A stretch of DNA of 64,000 bases from Promerops cafer (Eukaryota > Chordata > Aves > Passeriformes > Nectariniidae), in the NCBI GenBank assembly GCA_013398275.1, contig VZSE01014389.1, forward strand, positions 1,734,694 through 1,798,693. Reading direction: 5' to 3'. The position numbers were made by a program, and so were the translations under genes. Every line of letters starts with the position of its first letter. Positions within the stretch are counted from its first letter, which is position 1. The notes beneath the pieces are model-generated. The model did no database searches. It saw nothing but the letters and a program-made list of their open reading frames with translations, and had not been told where the DNA came from. This document shows positions 26,301 to 39,264 of this stretch, one piece after another.

Positions 26301-27559
26301 CTTGCCCATGATAGCCTCTTGCATGGCCCTGGACTCACTCTTGATCCTCACTTGGAGAGAAAGGCTGACAATGGCCGAGCATGTACACAGCTGTGCTGTA
26401 CCTGCTGCCGTGCTCCTAGAACTGCTCCTAACAACTGCTCATCTACCTGACAGCCTGCCCACCTATGTGCCACTGTACCCAGGAACCACCTGGGCACTCA
26501 GCCTCATGCCCAGGAGGAGCTGGGGAACAAGAGAGGAGGGTTAACAGGCAGAGGAGATGATGGGGTATCTGCCAGCTAGCAGGAAGATAGGAGACCACCT
26601 TTTATTCAGGAGAGAAGGACAGATGGTGAAGGCAAAATAGTAACTACAGGACTAATGGTTGAGTCCTGTAGCCTAGCGAGAGGAAATTGTGTGTCCTTCT
26701 CCTTTAAAGCAAATGTACAGTAAAGGGTACCCATGCTGTGTGCCAGACTGGCAGGACAGAAAAGGAAAGCCGGTCCGTGTGAAGAGGGCAAGTACTGTAT
26801 TGACAGCGGGAGCACAAGGCTCCTCATACTTTTCTGATGACATGTTTCAACCCAGATCAAGCTCTTTAGGAGTGAGCTGCCTCATGTGTCACAACCCTCA
26901 AATCCTTGGCCTCTGCACTGAGACTACCAACGAGAATGCCAGCTATGATGGTGGGTTTATTTTCACTGGACTGAATGGACTTCCCTCTCATTCCACAGAG
27001 AGCACGAGACAGCTGTAAGTTACCAACAGCTTTTCCTTGGAGAGGGGCCCGAGGCATAAGATTTAAACCATCTAATCTCTCTCTGTGCCCATGTCCCAGA
27101 ATCTATGTTCTGTCTGAACGAAAATAGCGAACAAGGAACCACAGGCAAGTTTACCTAATGAAAACTGTACATACCCCTTGAGGTGCTGCTGGAGGAGAGG
27201 TAATGGGAAAGGGAGGAAAATACAGGGGAAGGCTCCTGCCTCAAGTGAAGGAAGAGATCCAGGTTCCCACTACTGAAGTGAAGACTGGGTATGTCATGTG
27301 CTTCTAAGTGTGCCCAGCAAAGTTGCGATTATGATAGTGAATGATCTCTCAAGAGAGCGATAAGGTTTAGGCTATTCATCTTTTTTGGGCTTTGATGTCA
27401 CCAGAAGAAAGGTACCATCTGTGTGGAAGTTTAATTTGTTCTTCCTGCTGCCAAGCCAGTGGGAATATGGTTTTGCAGGTTTGATGTTTCTTCACAAAAG
27501 GTTGTTACAGCCCCAGCTTGAAAACGACTTTTCACAGCCTCGGTTTCTTTGGTTGGCTT
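23386..27559. other. Non-coding flank of the CpG island
   Basis: Open frames reach 139 codons (24228-24647, minus) but none is recognised. Two TGACTCA (AP-1-type) words lie 60 bases apart at 23637-23643 and 23697-23703. From about 24.9 to 25.4 kb the sequence is AT-rich and complex without repeat character, possible conserved non-coding DNA but not testable here. Confidence 0.5.
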
Positions 27560-28180
27560 TTGGAAGCAAGCTGTATATTATCATTTCAGTACTCAGCAGT
27601 ACGCTTCCTCCCTCTCCCTCTCTCCCTCCAGCGCGCCTGGCTTTTGCCCAGATCTCGAGACGTGGCCGCTCCCTGGTTTTCATCTTCTAATATCCCGCCA
27701 CATCTCACACCATCTCCCGCCCGGAATCTCTTGCATTCCTCGGTGCCCGAGCGCTCGCTGCCAGCCAGAACCACTCGTTCGGCTGCCCGGCTCCGTCCCG
27801 GCTCTCTCGGCAGTTCCCTTCCTCTGCCCCGGGCCGCTCCTCCCGCTGCCCCCAGGTGCCCGCGGGAGCGCAGCCGGCGCAGACAGCGAGCCCCGGGCGC
27901 TTTTTGGGAGCCGGAGCCGCTCCCGGCGCTGCTCCACCTGCCCGTGCCGGGGCCGGGCGGGGATGGCCGCGGCCGCGGCTCCCTCTAGTGCCCGCCCGGC
28001 TCTGGGCAGCGGCCAAGCCCGCTGGGAGCCGGCATCGCCCCCAGGCAGCTTCGCCCCGCCGGCTGCGCCTCACGGAGCTGTGGGCACCGCGTCTCTGCCC
28101 GGAGAGCCCGGCTGGGGACATCGGCTCTTTCCTCCAAGGCAGGAATTCCGGGGAAAGAACAGAGTCCATCCCAAAAGCGC
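27560..28180. promoter_or_regulatory. CpG island, probable promoter and first exon (TAB2 suspected)
   Basis: By hand count there are about 60 CpG dinucleotides in some 580 bases at roughly two-thirds GC, giving an observed/expected ratio near 1. Flanking DNA is CpG-poor. The core has a GC box GGGCGGGGA at 27955-27963 next to a perfect 12-base palindrome CCGCGGCCGCGG at 27967-27978. A pyrimidine-rich tract leads in at about 27607-27630. Long open frames cross the island on both strands (up to 255 codons on the plus strand), but they resemble no protein I know and are expected because GC-rich DNA has few stops. Minus-strand donor-like GTGAGG and GTGAGA sites occur near 28070 and 27705. In mammals TAB2 follows UST in the same orientation and has a non-coding first exon, so a leftward TAB2 promoter is the leading inference. 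Direction is not proven by sequence. Confidence 0.8.
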
Positions 28181-30514
28181 TGGGGGAAAGGAAGACCTTC
28201 ACTTCTTGCATGGAGAATCATTTGTTCGCTTTCCACTGCTTCTCATTATAAAAGCTATTTTTCCCAAAACAGGATGTTGGGCCAGGGGAGGCAATATAAA
28301 CAGATGCATTCTTTGAAAGCTTGCGGTGCATTTTTGCGGAGCACAGGCTCTGCACTGGAAATGCAGAGATCCACGAGATATGGGAACAAGGGACCACAGC
28401 AGCAGGAGGAAAAATCCTTCCTCTGACAAAACTGAGTCAGCCCAGAGCCTCCCTTGACTTTAATACTTTCTGTTGAGAAGCAGAGGGCACAAAGTTGAGA
28501 TTGAGAGGTGAAGAGAACCTTTAAACAAAGCTGATATTGGTAGCTTACTAGAAGAAAGCTTGGAACAGTATTATAGGCAGCCTTGCTTCCTTTTAAAAAA
28601 TGTGCAGCATTAGTTAATTTACACCAGCACTGACCTTTGATGACCAGAACAAAAAGGACGAACAAATTCCATCTCTGCTCATTTCCCCTCAGACTGGCTC
28701 CAGCACCTGAAAGCAAGTGACTGCCAGGGTTATTAAGCAGTTTCACCTGGATCCATCACTTCATCTGGGCACAGGTTGAATCTTTTCCCCATTGCTGTGT
28801 GCTCCTGTCTTTTATCAGCTGTGGGCTTCTCACAAAGTGCACCCTCACCATCAGGGGCAGGTAAAGTGGAGCCAGAGAGGCTGTGACTGGCCTTTTTGCC
28901 AGCTCCCTTATGGATATCAAGCCTCATGGAGAATGCCCAGTGCCTGTATCAGGAGTAGCTTTCCTCAACCCCTCTTGTACAGGGTTCTGCTCCTTACACC
29001 CCACCCTGTTCATCACCTCTGTTTTGGCTTCTCTGCTCTGCTCTGGTCTTTAACATCTCTTAAATCCTCTAGAAGCAAAACCCTTCTCTCTTTTGTTCTA
29101 ACCCCCCTGCAGACTTGCAGAGGGCCATAGTGTTTTGAAGCTATGCACATACACTGGCTTGTGTTCCTACACAGTGCACACACCAAACACACGCTGACTG
29201 TGTCATGGCAGTGATATGGTGGGAGCTTGCCATTGCTGCTTGCGCCAGCCTGGTTTTGCTTCCCTTGGTTGTTTCACATTGTGATCCCCTTTATGGTGGC
29301 ATTTTCAGGCAGGCTCCACCAGCCCTGAACAAAATCACCATTTAGACAGTCTCCAAGCCTGCAGTCCCTACAGCTAATGCAGTGCTTCCCCAAGAATGAG
29401 CTACCAAGTACTGGTGCAAGGTTCTGGGCTTATCCACACCATTTCTCTGCCAGATCTCCCCTTGAGCGATGCAAATGGGAATGATGAGTAAGGGAGTAAT
29501 ACCTTTTGACTCACTGGACTAAAGCAAACTACTTTTGGACGGACAGGCTGGAAAAAACAATGGACACTTAGGTTTGGTTTGGCTTGGTAATTTTTTCTGT
29601 TTCATCTAAACTGAAATGACTGGCATGCACTGGGGAGGAAGGAAGGGGAAAGCTGGCCATTGCCAGGCATTGAGTACTGCAGTCTAGGCCTCCTCAGCAA
29701 GAGGCTCCTGCACTCATCCCCTTCCTGCATAAGGCTTCCTCTGCATGCAAAGCATCTTTTTTTCTGAGATCTACTGTTTCAATTGAACATCACTGTGAGG
29801 TAAATACAACATTGTTATCATTACTATTTGTAATTACTGTCACAATTTTATCTTAAATATTGCCAGTAAGAGGAGTCTTCAAGGATATGACATGTCACTG
29901 CTGGCTTCATGGTACAAAAGGGATGGCCAAAACCTGAAGGCCTGTTTTGAAGAAGGTAGGTAGGGATTACCTGTCCTGTTTCAAATTACTTTTCCTAGCT
30001 CACTACCTGGTAGGAAAGCAAGGAAGTTTTTCCCATGGAAAATTTCCCCAGGGAAGTTCTCAGGACCTCCTTTTTGCTTCCGGGGGAAGACAAGTGCAAA
30101 GTCCAGAAGTGGTTTAGAGAGCTACATTCAGCTGTCTTCCAGTGGTGCCCATGCTCTTTGCTGAGCCTGGGACTGAAAGAGAAGGAGGGAGGTGAAGGGC
30201 AAAGCACTGCGGGCACTGAGCAGTTGCACCTCAGCTGGGTTGTGAGGGGTCTGGAGCACTTTTTGCAGACACTGGTGGGAGGCAGAGGAGCACAACTCCT
30301 CCCTGCAGAGACTGTGTGTAAGTAAGGCCAACAGTGCAAGAGTTTGGGTTTGCATAGTCTGGCTCCACCGCAGCTATTGTGATCCCTCTTATTCAGGAAT
30401 TCTACAAAACCGTACCAATTCTCATAAAAGTTTTGCAGAGTAGATAAATACTACACTCCAGCATTCGTGGTGAGGGGAAGAGGAAAGCTTTGAGCAATTA
30501 GGCTGGGCCACACA
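28181..30514. other. Non-coding flank of the CpG island, right side
   Basis: CpG density falls off within about 100 bases of 28180. A 163-codon minus-strand frame (28255-28746) is unrecognised. If transcription runs leftwards from the island this is upstream promoter-proximal DNA. Confidence 0.5.
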
Positions 30515-30625
30515 GCAATTCGGCAGCAGGCCGGGCCGCCAGCTGCGCAGGGCTCCCAAGGCATCCTCATCTGCCGCCCGCCACAGCACCGGCACGGCCC
30601 CATGGCCTGGGCAGCTCTGCGAGGG
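30515..30625. other. Small CpG-rich patch, intergenic
   Basis: Nine CpGs occur in about 110 bases (GGCCGGGCCGCCAGC, CTGCCGCCCGCCACAGC) in otherwise CpG-poor DNA, about 2.4 kb right of the main island. It could be an upstream regulatory element of the same promoter. No coding content recognised. Confidence 0.3.
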
Positions 30626-33600
30626 GGCCAGGGATGGGACACTGTGGCACCACATCTGTCTAATAAGGGAAGAAGGAGTCTGATCTTCTTTATGTTAGCA
30701 GGAGCAGCAGCTTTTGGAAAAGATGCTGACCCGCAGCTAGATGCGTTTTCCCTGGATTGCCCCAGTGAGCTTTGCTATCTATTTTGCAATTTTCTATTCG
30801 GTAGGGAAGTAAGAAGCTCTTAACTTTGGTCAGAGCTGCTCTTGGCCAAGGTTTTTCCGATGCCTCTGTTCCCTTTCCTGTGGTGAAAACAGAGAAATAG
30901 GCTGGGTCTCATCTCACCTTCCTTGCTGGAGCTGGCTGCTGTGGTGCTCTACTACAAGAGACGAAAACACTTCAGGCTCCTTTGGGTTGGCCAGTCCATG
31001 TCCATAACGATTTAAAGTAAGTTTGAGAAGAAACCCTGATCCCGGGGCAAAAAGAGGACATTGTATTTTCTTTTTGAGAAGCAAAAAGCTTTTTTAACTC
31101 AGAAGATATTGTTTTGGAAAATCAGAGCTGACTGCACTAATTCCATCTCCTTTCCCCCGTTTTGGAGTGATAATGCATGCATGATGCTGCTTGACACTGA
31201 TATTTGTAAGACAAAGTAGAGGTCAAATTTGCTGAATGTTTTCCAAATTCCAGTGAGGTTTATCACAAAGAGCCCCATGCACAGACCCAAGTGACTGACA
31301 AGGGCTGGATTGTGGAGTCACTAGAAAGCTCAGTTTCCAGACAGTGCTGATGGGCCAAATCATTTTCTTTGGGGTAAAACCTGATGGAAAGCTACAACTG
31401 CGCAGAGAGACTCCAAGGAGTTTTCATGGCTAAGCTTCTGACACAAAACTCCATTGCGAGGAGCTGGGTTTTCATGCTTCAAGGAGCAGCACTGTCCTCT
31501 ACCAGCACCATCCTGCCTAGGTCTGATGAGAAAGAGCTTGGAACTCAGCCCCTGTGGAGCAGGCAGGAAGCTGCTGCTTCCCCCCCCAACCCTGCACCCC
31601 TACATCTCCCCTGGATCTCTGCAGCCTCTATGGAAGAGAAGCACTGTTGGGTTTTCTTTGCCAGCTTCCTGTCCAAAGAACTGCAGGAAAAAAGTTTCTT
31701 TTCCACAGCAAGTGCTGACAGGACTAGCAGAAACTTGTCCAACGGAGATTGGCAGAAGTGTCCACCAGTATGCCATGAATGAGAAACTGGCTCGGTTTCC
31801 CCCACCCCACTCAGACACCAGCCCCAGGGCTGCTGCTGACACTGAGGAGGCTGCTCACATTGGAGGAATGACACTATGGAGGCTTCTTTGCACTCTGGTG
31901 GGCTTACCTGCCAGTACATTTCAGCCTCCTGGCCCAAAGCCAGAGGGGACGGATTTGGTGTTGCTAAGCCTCAGTTATTTCAACAGAGACAGGCCAGCAC
32001 CTGCCCTAACACTCAGAACAGAAACTAGATCTGGAGCAGGAACGAAGCTGACACCTGCAAGGTGGTCTCAAAATCAAGAGCCTTCCCCCACTATTAAAGT
32101 TTAGAGCAAGGCTCCGCAGCTCATGCATCTCCACGGACACTTGGAACAGAGGATTACATCCACATTTGCACAATCTTCCTTAAGATGCTCCCCAGAAGAC
32201 ATAAGCAAAAGCTTTAATGATGTGTGCTGTCCAGGTGAAGAAGGACAGGGATGAGATGAGAGGGAAGCACCAGATCTCTCGGGTGTGAGGCATACGCCCC
32301 TGCCCAGTGAGTAGAAGGTATCAGAAGTTCGGGTTTATAAGTACATCAGACAAAACCGACTCCTTAGTGAGCTGTGTGAGAACTCTTTTCACTCCATGGT
32401 GGTTGCTGAACAGTGTGGCATCACTTCTTTTTCTGAGTTTTTAAGCACTGTGGAAAACCAAATGAAAACACAACTTAGACCACATACACGAACACAGGTC
32501 TGATGACTTTTCAGGTAAGCTACAAGTGCCATATATTGCAGGAGAAAATGTGACTGTATTCCTGCAAATGGCTAAATTTACAAATGTGACTTCAGCCACC
32601 TATCTGCTTATCTCCTCTTAACTGCTATAGGAACACCATTCCCAAACACAAAGCCATCTTACAACCATACCATTTCTGCAGCTGTTTAGTATGCAACTGA
32701 ACAGATAAAACTTGCAATTAATCTTTGTCCCACAAGGAAATGGTCTGCAGAAGGGCTAAAACATCATTCACATTTAGGCAGTTAACTGAAAGGTTTTCCC
32801 AGTTATAAAGAAATGACTCCAAGTAACTAAAATTTTCCATAGTAGTTGTTTTGCCTTCTAAAATCTAGGGCCGATCTTACAATAGAAAAGAAAGTTCAAG
32901 GATTAAGACACTTGGCTAAATTATCATCAGTTCTTTTTCACAACCTTTCTGTGTGACATTTGGAATATCACTTACACACTTGCTGTATCCATTCCCAATG
33001 GATAATGTATGAAATGGGGATAACAGCACTTCTTTACCTCCACTGTGGATCAAAAGGATAAGCATACTAATAATTTTCCAAGATGCTTAGACAATATGGT
33101 TCGTGAAGAAATACCCTACACAGACTGACCTTGGGAAATACAGCAAATACAGCCAAATACAACCAAATGGAGAAAGTGAAAATGGAAAGGGCTCACAGCT
33201 CTTCTGTGAAGCACAGGTGCCTCATTGCCACTTCTTCTAGCACATTTATCCAGCATGATCTTGAGAATCTTGTCTTCTTTGAGGAGTCAGACACTAACAG
33301 CTGCAGCTGAGTTCCTCTTCCTGAGCTTCCCACCACACAAACTAGACAGAAAGCTTCAAGAAGAGAAATCCCTGTGTGCTGTGGGAAACCATGGCCTGGA
33401 CTGTCACTCTTGTGTCTGGTACAAACTGTAACCACCGCTGTTTCTTTCCTGCACCTAACCTGGAGATGATCATGAGTTCAACACTGTGACATGCAATTGG
33501 CTTTTGCTACCTGACAATGGTCCCATGACCCTTGAGGTTATCCAAGTCTCCTGTAGTAAACTGGAGAACTGCAGGAATACTTTCCCTTGTGGCACAGTAA

Positions 33601-36132
33601 CTAAATATTACTCCGCCTGTTAGCAGCAACATTGTGCCAAGGAATTGTTTCACTCTGCTCGTCACTTGCACTTGGAGAGAGGTTTGCTGAAGGATCAAAT
33701 CCATGTCTCTGATAAGCTCCTGCACCTCAGATACAGGAATAGGCTGTGTGCTGGTGCTCTGCCAAGTTTGTGAGGTGAAGTGGCAATTTGAAAGCATAGG
33801 GGAAAAGTAAAAAATCCAGTAGTGTCCTGCTAACAATACAAACCACAAATTTGAAGCAGCATTTGATTTTGAAGCATGGTATCAAGTTTTCTAGATAAGA
33901 CAAAGCCACAGAGTGAGCAGCTTGTATGCCACTGCTGCTGGCTGCTCTATACCATCCTTGCATTTAGACCAATAGTCTTAACTCTGAACAGCATCACCTC
34001 CATGTATTCCTAATCTCTAATTTTCACAGCACCAATTGCCCTGCAGTATGGCTGAATTCTTTAGCTTTTGGTTTTTTTGCCCATTGCATCCAAAGAAGGG
34101 GACAGAGAGACAACAAAAGTGTGCATAAAGCACACTCCAATGTGCCTGCCTGACAGCAGTATTATTAACTTACCCTTCCAGCCACAATCAGTTAAATATA
34201 AAACCAACTCACATTCCTCCTTTACACACTCAGAAAAGGAAATCCACATGTTTATATTCAAAATCTGCATTTAAATAAACCAGTGGTCAAATCTTGCCAT
34301 CTTACGGTGTCTGCAAGGCCCAAATTGTATTTGCAGAAAACTTTCCCCTTCTCCCACCCCACTGCCCCCACAACAACCTTACTGCAGGCTCTTCCAAGAT
34401 GACAGGGTCAGCCATCGGTGCCGAGACACAACCCTTACGGTGTGCTGGTGCTCTCATTACACACACACTGGACTTCTGAAGCTTACAACTGAGATTTGAC
34501 GTTCACTGCACGCTGCAGCTTGGCATACAACGCCATTTCCAGACAAACCAAAGAAAACTTACAACTGTATCTCAGCTGTGAGACATCAGGAATTGATTTA
34601 TGCTGGTTGCAATTTAACTTTCAACCTTCAAACCAAGATCCCTTCCCACCCACTTTAAATATTCTGCAGTGAAGTTTTTTTACCCTCCAGTGGCCATTTC
34701 CCACGGAGTTGCCTTCCAGCACCTTCCTGCCATACCTGTGGGTACTTAAGCAGAGCTTAACTTTGCAAACCCCCCCTTGGGACAGACCCTGCAAAAGTGG
34801 TTCCAGTGATTCCATTGCCAGTAGACAGGCACTTCCAAGGCTCGGTAACACCCCTGTTTTTCCCATGGACTCTGTGTCTGGAGGTCTACACGAGGCAACA
34901 CTCGATTCTTTAGTCTTGGCTCATGCAAGCAGACTGATCAACAGTGTTTTATGTGTTAGTTGAACTCCTTGCAGAAAAGCCCGAGTCCTTAAAAATAAAA
35001 CAGAAGGAATACTGTGGTACTGTATTATAGTATTTTAGCTCTCAAAAATGTTGCTGTGTTGTTTTAGGCTATTGTTCTAACATCACAGATGTTCCCTTTC
35101 TTAAAATGGAGGGAAAGATCAGAGCACCAGCTGGGAATGACAGGTCTTTATTTTTTAAAAGAATGTAGAATTTTATTCTTTGGCAGACAGTGTTTTTTCA
35201 TTTGATAAGAGGATAAAAGTTGGTATGCAGTGTGGTTTCCTTTGCTAGTCAAAAAACGTACCTGTACATTCAATTTTATTGTATCAAATATTGAATGGAG
35301 GAAAAATTCCACGGCTTGAATTCACAGAGGTGTTCTCCAACATTTAAAATTTGTGGCTTTGCTCGTGTGTTTATGATCTAATGTACCATTCTACATCTTA
35401 ACACTCAAATGATTCATCAAAGATCCAATGATAAAAGAACTGCAAAGAAACTGGAATGTTTTAAATACACCATCAGGTTCATGTACTTTCAGTTCTGCCA
35501 AGCTACTTCTCTACATACAAGTAGAGAACATTTGAGATACTCGAACTTAGCTCTGCATCACCAACAAAATTCAAGTGAAAGAGAAGTAAATTGAACAGAA
35601 ACAAAAAATGGCACAATTTGTCACTGTCACTTGAAACTTCAGACTAAAATTTATTTTTTTTCCCAGAATGCTGCATTTTAACAACAGTTGATTCTCTCTT
35701 TAGTGTGAAAGCACTGATACTTCACTTACACTGTCACATCACTGACTACTGTAGCTTCTATGCCTGGCCATCAAACACTGTATCTAGTAAAAATGCAGTG
35801 TATGGAGACTAAGTTGTTTCTCTCCTGGATAAAACTTCTACTTCGCAGCCACGAAACACTGGACAATGTACTTCAATGTACTGACCGCACATCTCAGGTG
35901 AGCAAAACAATTCAGACTTCAGCTCACACCTCTGGATAGTTTGGGAGATGGAATAACCCAGGAGCAAACCGCTCCAGTCTCACTGCTCAAGTACGACTTT
36001 CAGAGGATGCCCTATGCCATATCCAACCCTGTTCTGTTGGATGCAACTCCAATGTCCTACCCAGCCACTGTATCCAGGCAGGAAAACTACTGTAAGCAAG
36101 AGGACTATGGCGCCAGGAAGAAATGTGCAAGT
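30626..36132. other. Intergenic region between UST 3' end and the CpG island
   Basis: The region contains no recognised exon. Frames of 216 codons (31454-32104, plus) and 113 codons (33507-33848, minus) are open but show no known domain. A further candidate UST poly(A) signal is at 35650-35655, so the gene could extend into the right end of this interval. Confidence 0.5.
33136..33170 (+). repeat. Short minisatellite, about 10-bp unit
   Basis: AAATACAGC, AAATACAGCC, AAATACAACC and AAATGG stand head to tail, giving about 3.5 copies of a ten-base unit with small changes. Confidence 0.85.
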
Positions 36133-38980
36133 TTTATTTTTAAACATCGTTGGATTGAAAAACAAAGAATCATATGGCTTACTGATATTTCAGGAGATAG
36201 TAGTGAATAAGTTAAAGAAGATTTCATTCCAAAACATATGTTGCTTCATTTATAGCTAAACTAATGTAGACATATATTTTCTTATTTTTGTAAGTGTTGA
36301 AGAGCCACCTTTTTCCCCCCACAAAGATCTCCAAGTATATGCATTGGCAGTTTCTACAAAGCTGTTGTGGACTAAAGGCTTACAAACAGTGATTTTCTTT
36401 GAATAAGAAATATTCATCAGACCCAAATATAATTATTTAAATCAACTTCTTCCTGAGCAACTTAGAATTTGGAATGTGCTGAAAAGTTTCAATAAATAAG
36501 TAAAAGATTTACCAGATTATAACGTACCTTTTAGAAGTTAAGCAAAATATATTTAATGACAGAGAAATAGGCCATAGGACCAGAAATATTAGATGCTATG
36601 TGCCAGATAAATTTAAGAATTATCATTTGAGGAGGAGAGGCCAGGTTGATTGTTACAAAAATACAACAATATTAAAACCTAGCAAGTAAATCACTAAGCA
36701 GCTTCTGTATTTAGATTATAAGTAATGATGGCTGAAGATACCATTAAATAAACAAACAGACAGAAACAGACTTTACTGTAAGCGGCAGTGAACTCTCAGG
36801 AAGGGTGAATGTGTTAAGTGACTATATTCTGTTAAAACGTTGGCAGAAAAAGGATTCAAACAGGATTTCAGAAACATGAGAATACTAGTTCTTCCCAAAA
36901 TATAACAACTCCACAGTGTGTAAACTAATCATTACTCTTTCAACGTAATTTCATAGAAACCACTTAAAATATACAATGCAGCAGATTCATATTTTAGCTA
37001 ATATGTTAGTTACTATCTGTGCCATTTTCAGCTTTCTTTAATGTGCTCCCCCACAGTAGTGCATTGCTACCACCAACCTGGGATGTTAATAATGAGAACA
37101 GAATCTTCTTCCTAGTATTTTCTGCAAGTTAGCAACTTGTCTTAACTCTCCTTTATTTTCATTGTCTGTGTATAGGTAAAGACTAAGGGGTGAAGAAGAT
37201 CGACCATAATTTCTATTGGCTCTCAGCAGGCTCATGGAAGAGAAAATCCCTGGAAAGCCCATTTGAGCTGATCCCGAGTTTATATGCTTCATCCATCACA
37301 AAATAACTTTTGCTTGATACAGCAAACGGAAGTATGACCTTGCAGATGGCAGCCATGGAATAGGAACCAAAACTTTTCTGGTAGACATTTAAGAAAGGAT
37401 GTGAGATAGACAGAGGTGGATTGTCCTCATCCTGGCAAGCAGCTGCAACATCTTGTACTGGCTTCTTTCCTGTGCTCTGGGGACAGGAATTTATTGCTCT
37501 TATTCTCTATTAGTCCAGCCTTCTCTGGCAACATTGGTGCATAAGAGGCCAAGGCCTCACCAAGACCCCAAACTCCCCTCTATTCTGCTGTGTAGCAGAA
37601 GGCCAAAGAGCTCTGCACAGGGCTGCCTGTGGCTCTGTCACTTCTGCACCACCAGGGCTGGCAGGCTGCTCAACAGCCAGCACACCCACACATCACAGGG
37701 AATCCCACTCCAGGGACACGCACCTGAATAACAACAGCACCTCACATATTGGTGTCACTTCTCTTTCCTCTCCCAGCTTCCACCAATCCCTTTTCTAGTG
37801 TTGGCAGATAATATTTGTAGTGATTAACAAGGGCAACTTTCACAGTGCCCCTCTTAATAACCTATCACTGAATCAGCTTTGGTTTTAGAGAATGCATCTT
37901 CTTGTATTTGTTTGATGATTCTGAAATATTTCAACTAGAGAAGCTATATATGCTCATATTGTTACTTTTCCTTCTAGCCACAGTAAAAGCAGGAGTCTAG
38001 TGTTTGTGCTGGTGGGGAAGCTGGGTTCAGATTCAAATGTGAACAATTAAATTCTGCAGTTGCAGAAATACTGGCCGTGCTTAATAGGAGTTCCAGATCA
38101 CCTGAGCTTTTTAATGAGTAGCTTTTTCTGTATCTCTTTGGATTTGTCACCCAAAAGAATAATAAAAATCTAAAAATACCATTCTTGAACATAAACCCCG
38201 TATGTTACACCTTTTCCTTTAGAGTCTACTAGAAACACACTCAACTGCTGAAATAAAGCTCTGCCTGGCATTTTTAATTTGTTGTTGCCATTCACTGACC
38301 TGGTAACTTTTCCCACTCTGTGAACCAGAAGGTTTTACCAAAACTATCTGTTCCTGTAGCTTGCCTTACTAGTACTGATTTGGCAGAACAGCAGCCTCGC
38401 TCCTCTGGCACAGGTAATTCAAGGAGCTGTTACCTGGCCTCTTTCTGAGCCTGTTATCCTTGGATTTGAAGGCCAAGCAATGTCTCTGACCACACCACTG
38501 GGATATCAGTGTGCTTTGGACAGAAAGAGGCACTCTTCCCAAACGGCTCACTGCCTGTAGTTCACTTGCTGGTAGTTCACACCACAGTGTTATGCCATGA
38601 AGACTTGTTTCTGGTCAAAGAGAGAGACAAGAATCTGTAAAATTTACTTTTCAAGAATGCCTAACCTATTCTTTTGTATTTTGCAGTTCACAAAGGACTA
38701 CTGTGTATTCCTAAAGTTATTTTGTGACAGATGGTAGGTACTTCTCTCTTGAACTAGGCTATAGCAAGGATACTATAGAGCCAACACTGTATAATGAATC
38801 AAACCTGCAAAATCAGGTATCTCCCAATGGCTCCAGCATGTGGGAATAGTCTCTTCTGTTCCATTTCAAATCCGCTGCGCATTAACTCAGTTCCTTAAGG
38901 AATTACTTTTAATAATAATTAAAAAAATCTTAAGAAAGCTGGAGGGGTCACCAGAAGAGAAAGGATAGCTCTTCTATCCA
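36133..38980 (-). other. UST: Probable UST 3' untranslated region (distal end unresolved)
   Basis: This stretch follows the UST stop codon on the minus strand and has no recognisable coding content. Minus-strand AATAAA signals (TTTATT on the plus strand) occur at 37492-37497, 37152-37157, 36133-36138 and, further on, 35650-35655. I recall a human UST 3' UTR of a few kilobases, which would favour an end near 36.1 kb, but the sequence alone does not choose among them. The left boundary given here is the third candidate signal and is provisional. Confidence 0.45.
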
Positions 38981-39264
38981 TCACCTTTTATAGATATCCT
39001 CTAGCCACTTTTCATCATCTTCTTCCTCATCATTTATTGGTTCTTCTGTTTCCAGGGGAGAAGGAATGAAGAACTCAGGTCTGGGACTTGGTTTCCTGAT
39101 ATGAGACTTCAGTCCAAACTTGCGCTTTAGCAGGTGGAATTGTTCTTTGACATAGTAATAAAACTCATATTCATATCTCATGCGTTGGTAGAGGATCTGT
39201 ATTGCTTCTGGAGAGGGGACGGTCTTTTTCACTGTCACAGTCAGATTGCCAAGCTTCCTATGTT
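38981..39264 (-). CDS. UST: UST terminal coding exon (uronyl 2-O-sulfotransferase, C-terminal part)
   Basis: UST is a type II Golgi membrane enzyme that transfers sulfate from PAPS to the 2-O position of iduronic or glucuronic acid in dermatan and chondroitin sulfate. Read on the minus strand, this exon gives 93 residues and a TGA stop at 38983-38981. It starts HRKLGNLTVTVKKTVPSPEA, continues through an aromatic, basic stretch (YEYEFYYYVKEQFHLLKRKF) and ends in an acidic tail, NDEEEDDEKWLEDIYKR. This matches the C-terminus of vertebrate UST as I recall it; human UST is about 406 residues, so this is roughly residues 314-406. The exon opens with two bases of a split codon (phase 1) directly after an AG acceptor with a good pyrimidine tract. 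The membrane anchor, PAPS-binding and catalytic parts lie in upstream exons not found here. No frameshift or internal stop is present, so the gene looks intact. HS2ST1, the closest relative, has a different C-terminus. Confidence 0.96.

Noticed and set aside
27549..28316. 255-codon plus-strand frame, and 168-codon minus-strand frame, through the CpG island
   Set aside because: Stop codons are rare in GC-rich DNA. The products are Pro/Ala/Arg/Gly-rich with no known domain, and the region is better explained as promoter and non-coding exon.
31454..32104. 216-codon plus-strand frame
   Set aside because: No recognisable domain, no splice or start context and overlapping frames on both strands. 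It is on the edge of chance for moderately GC-rich sequence.
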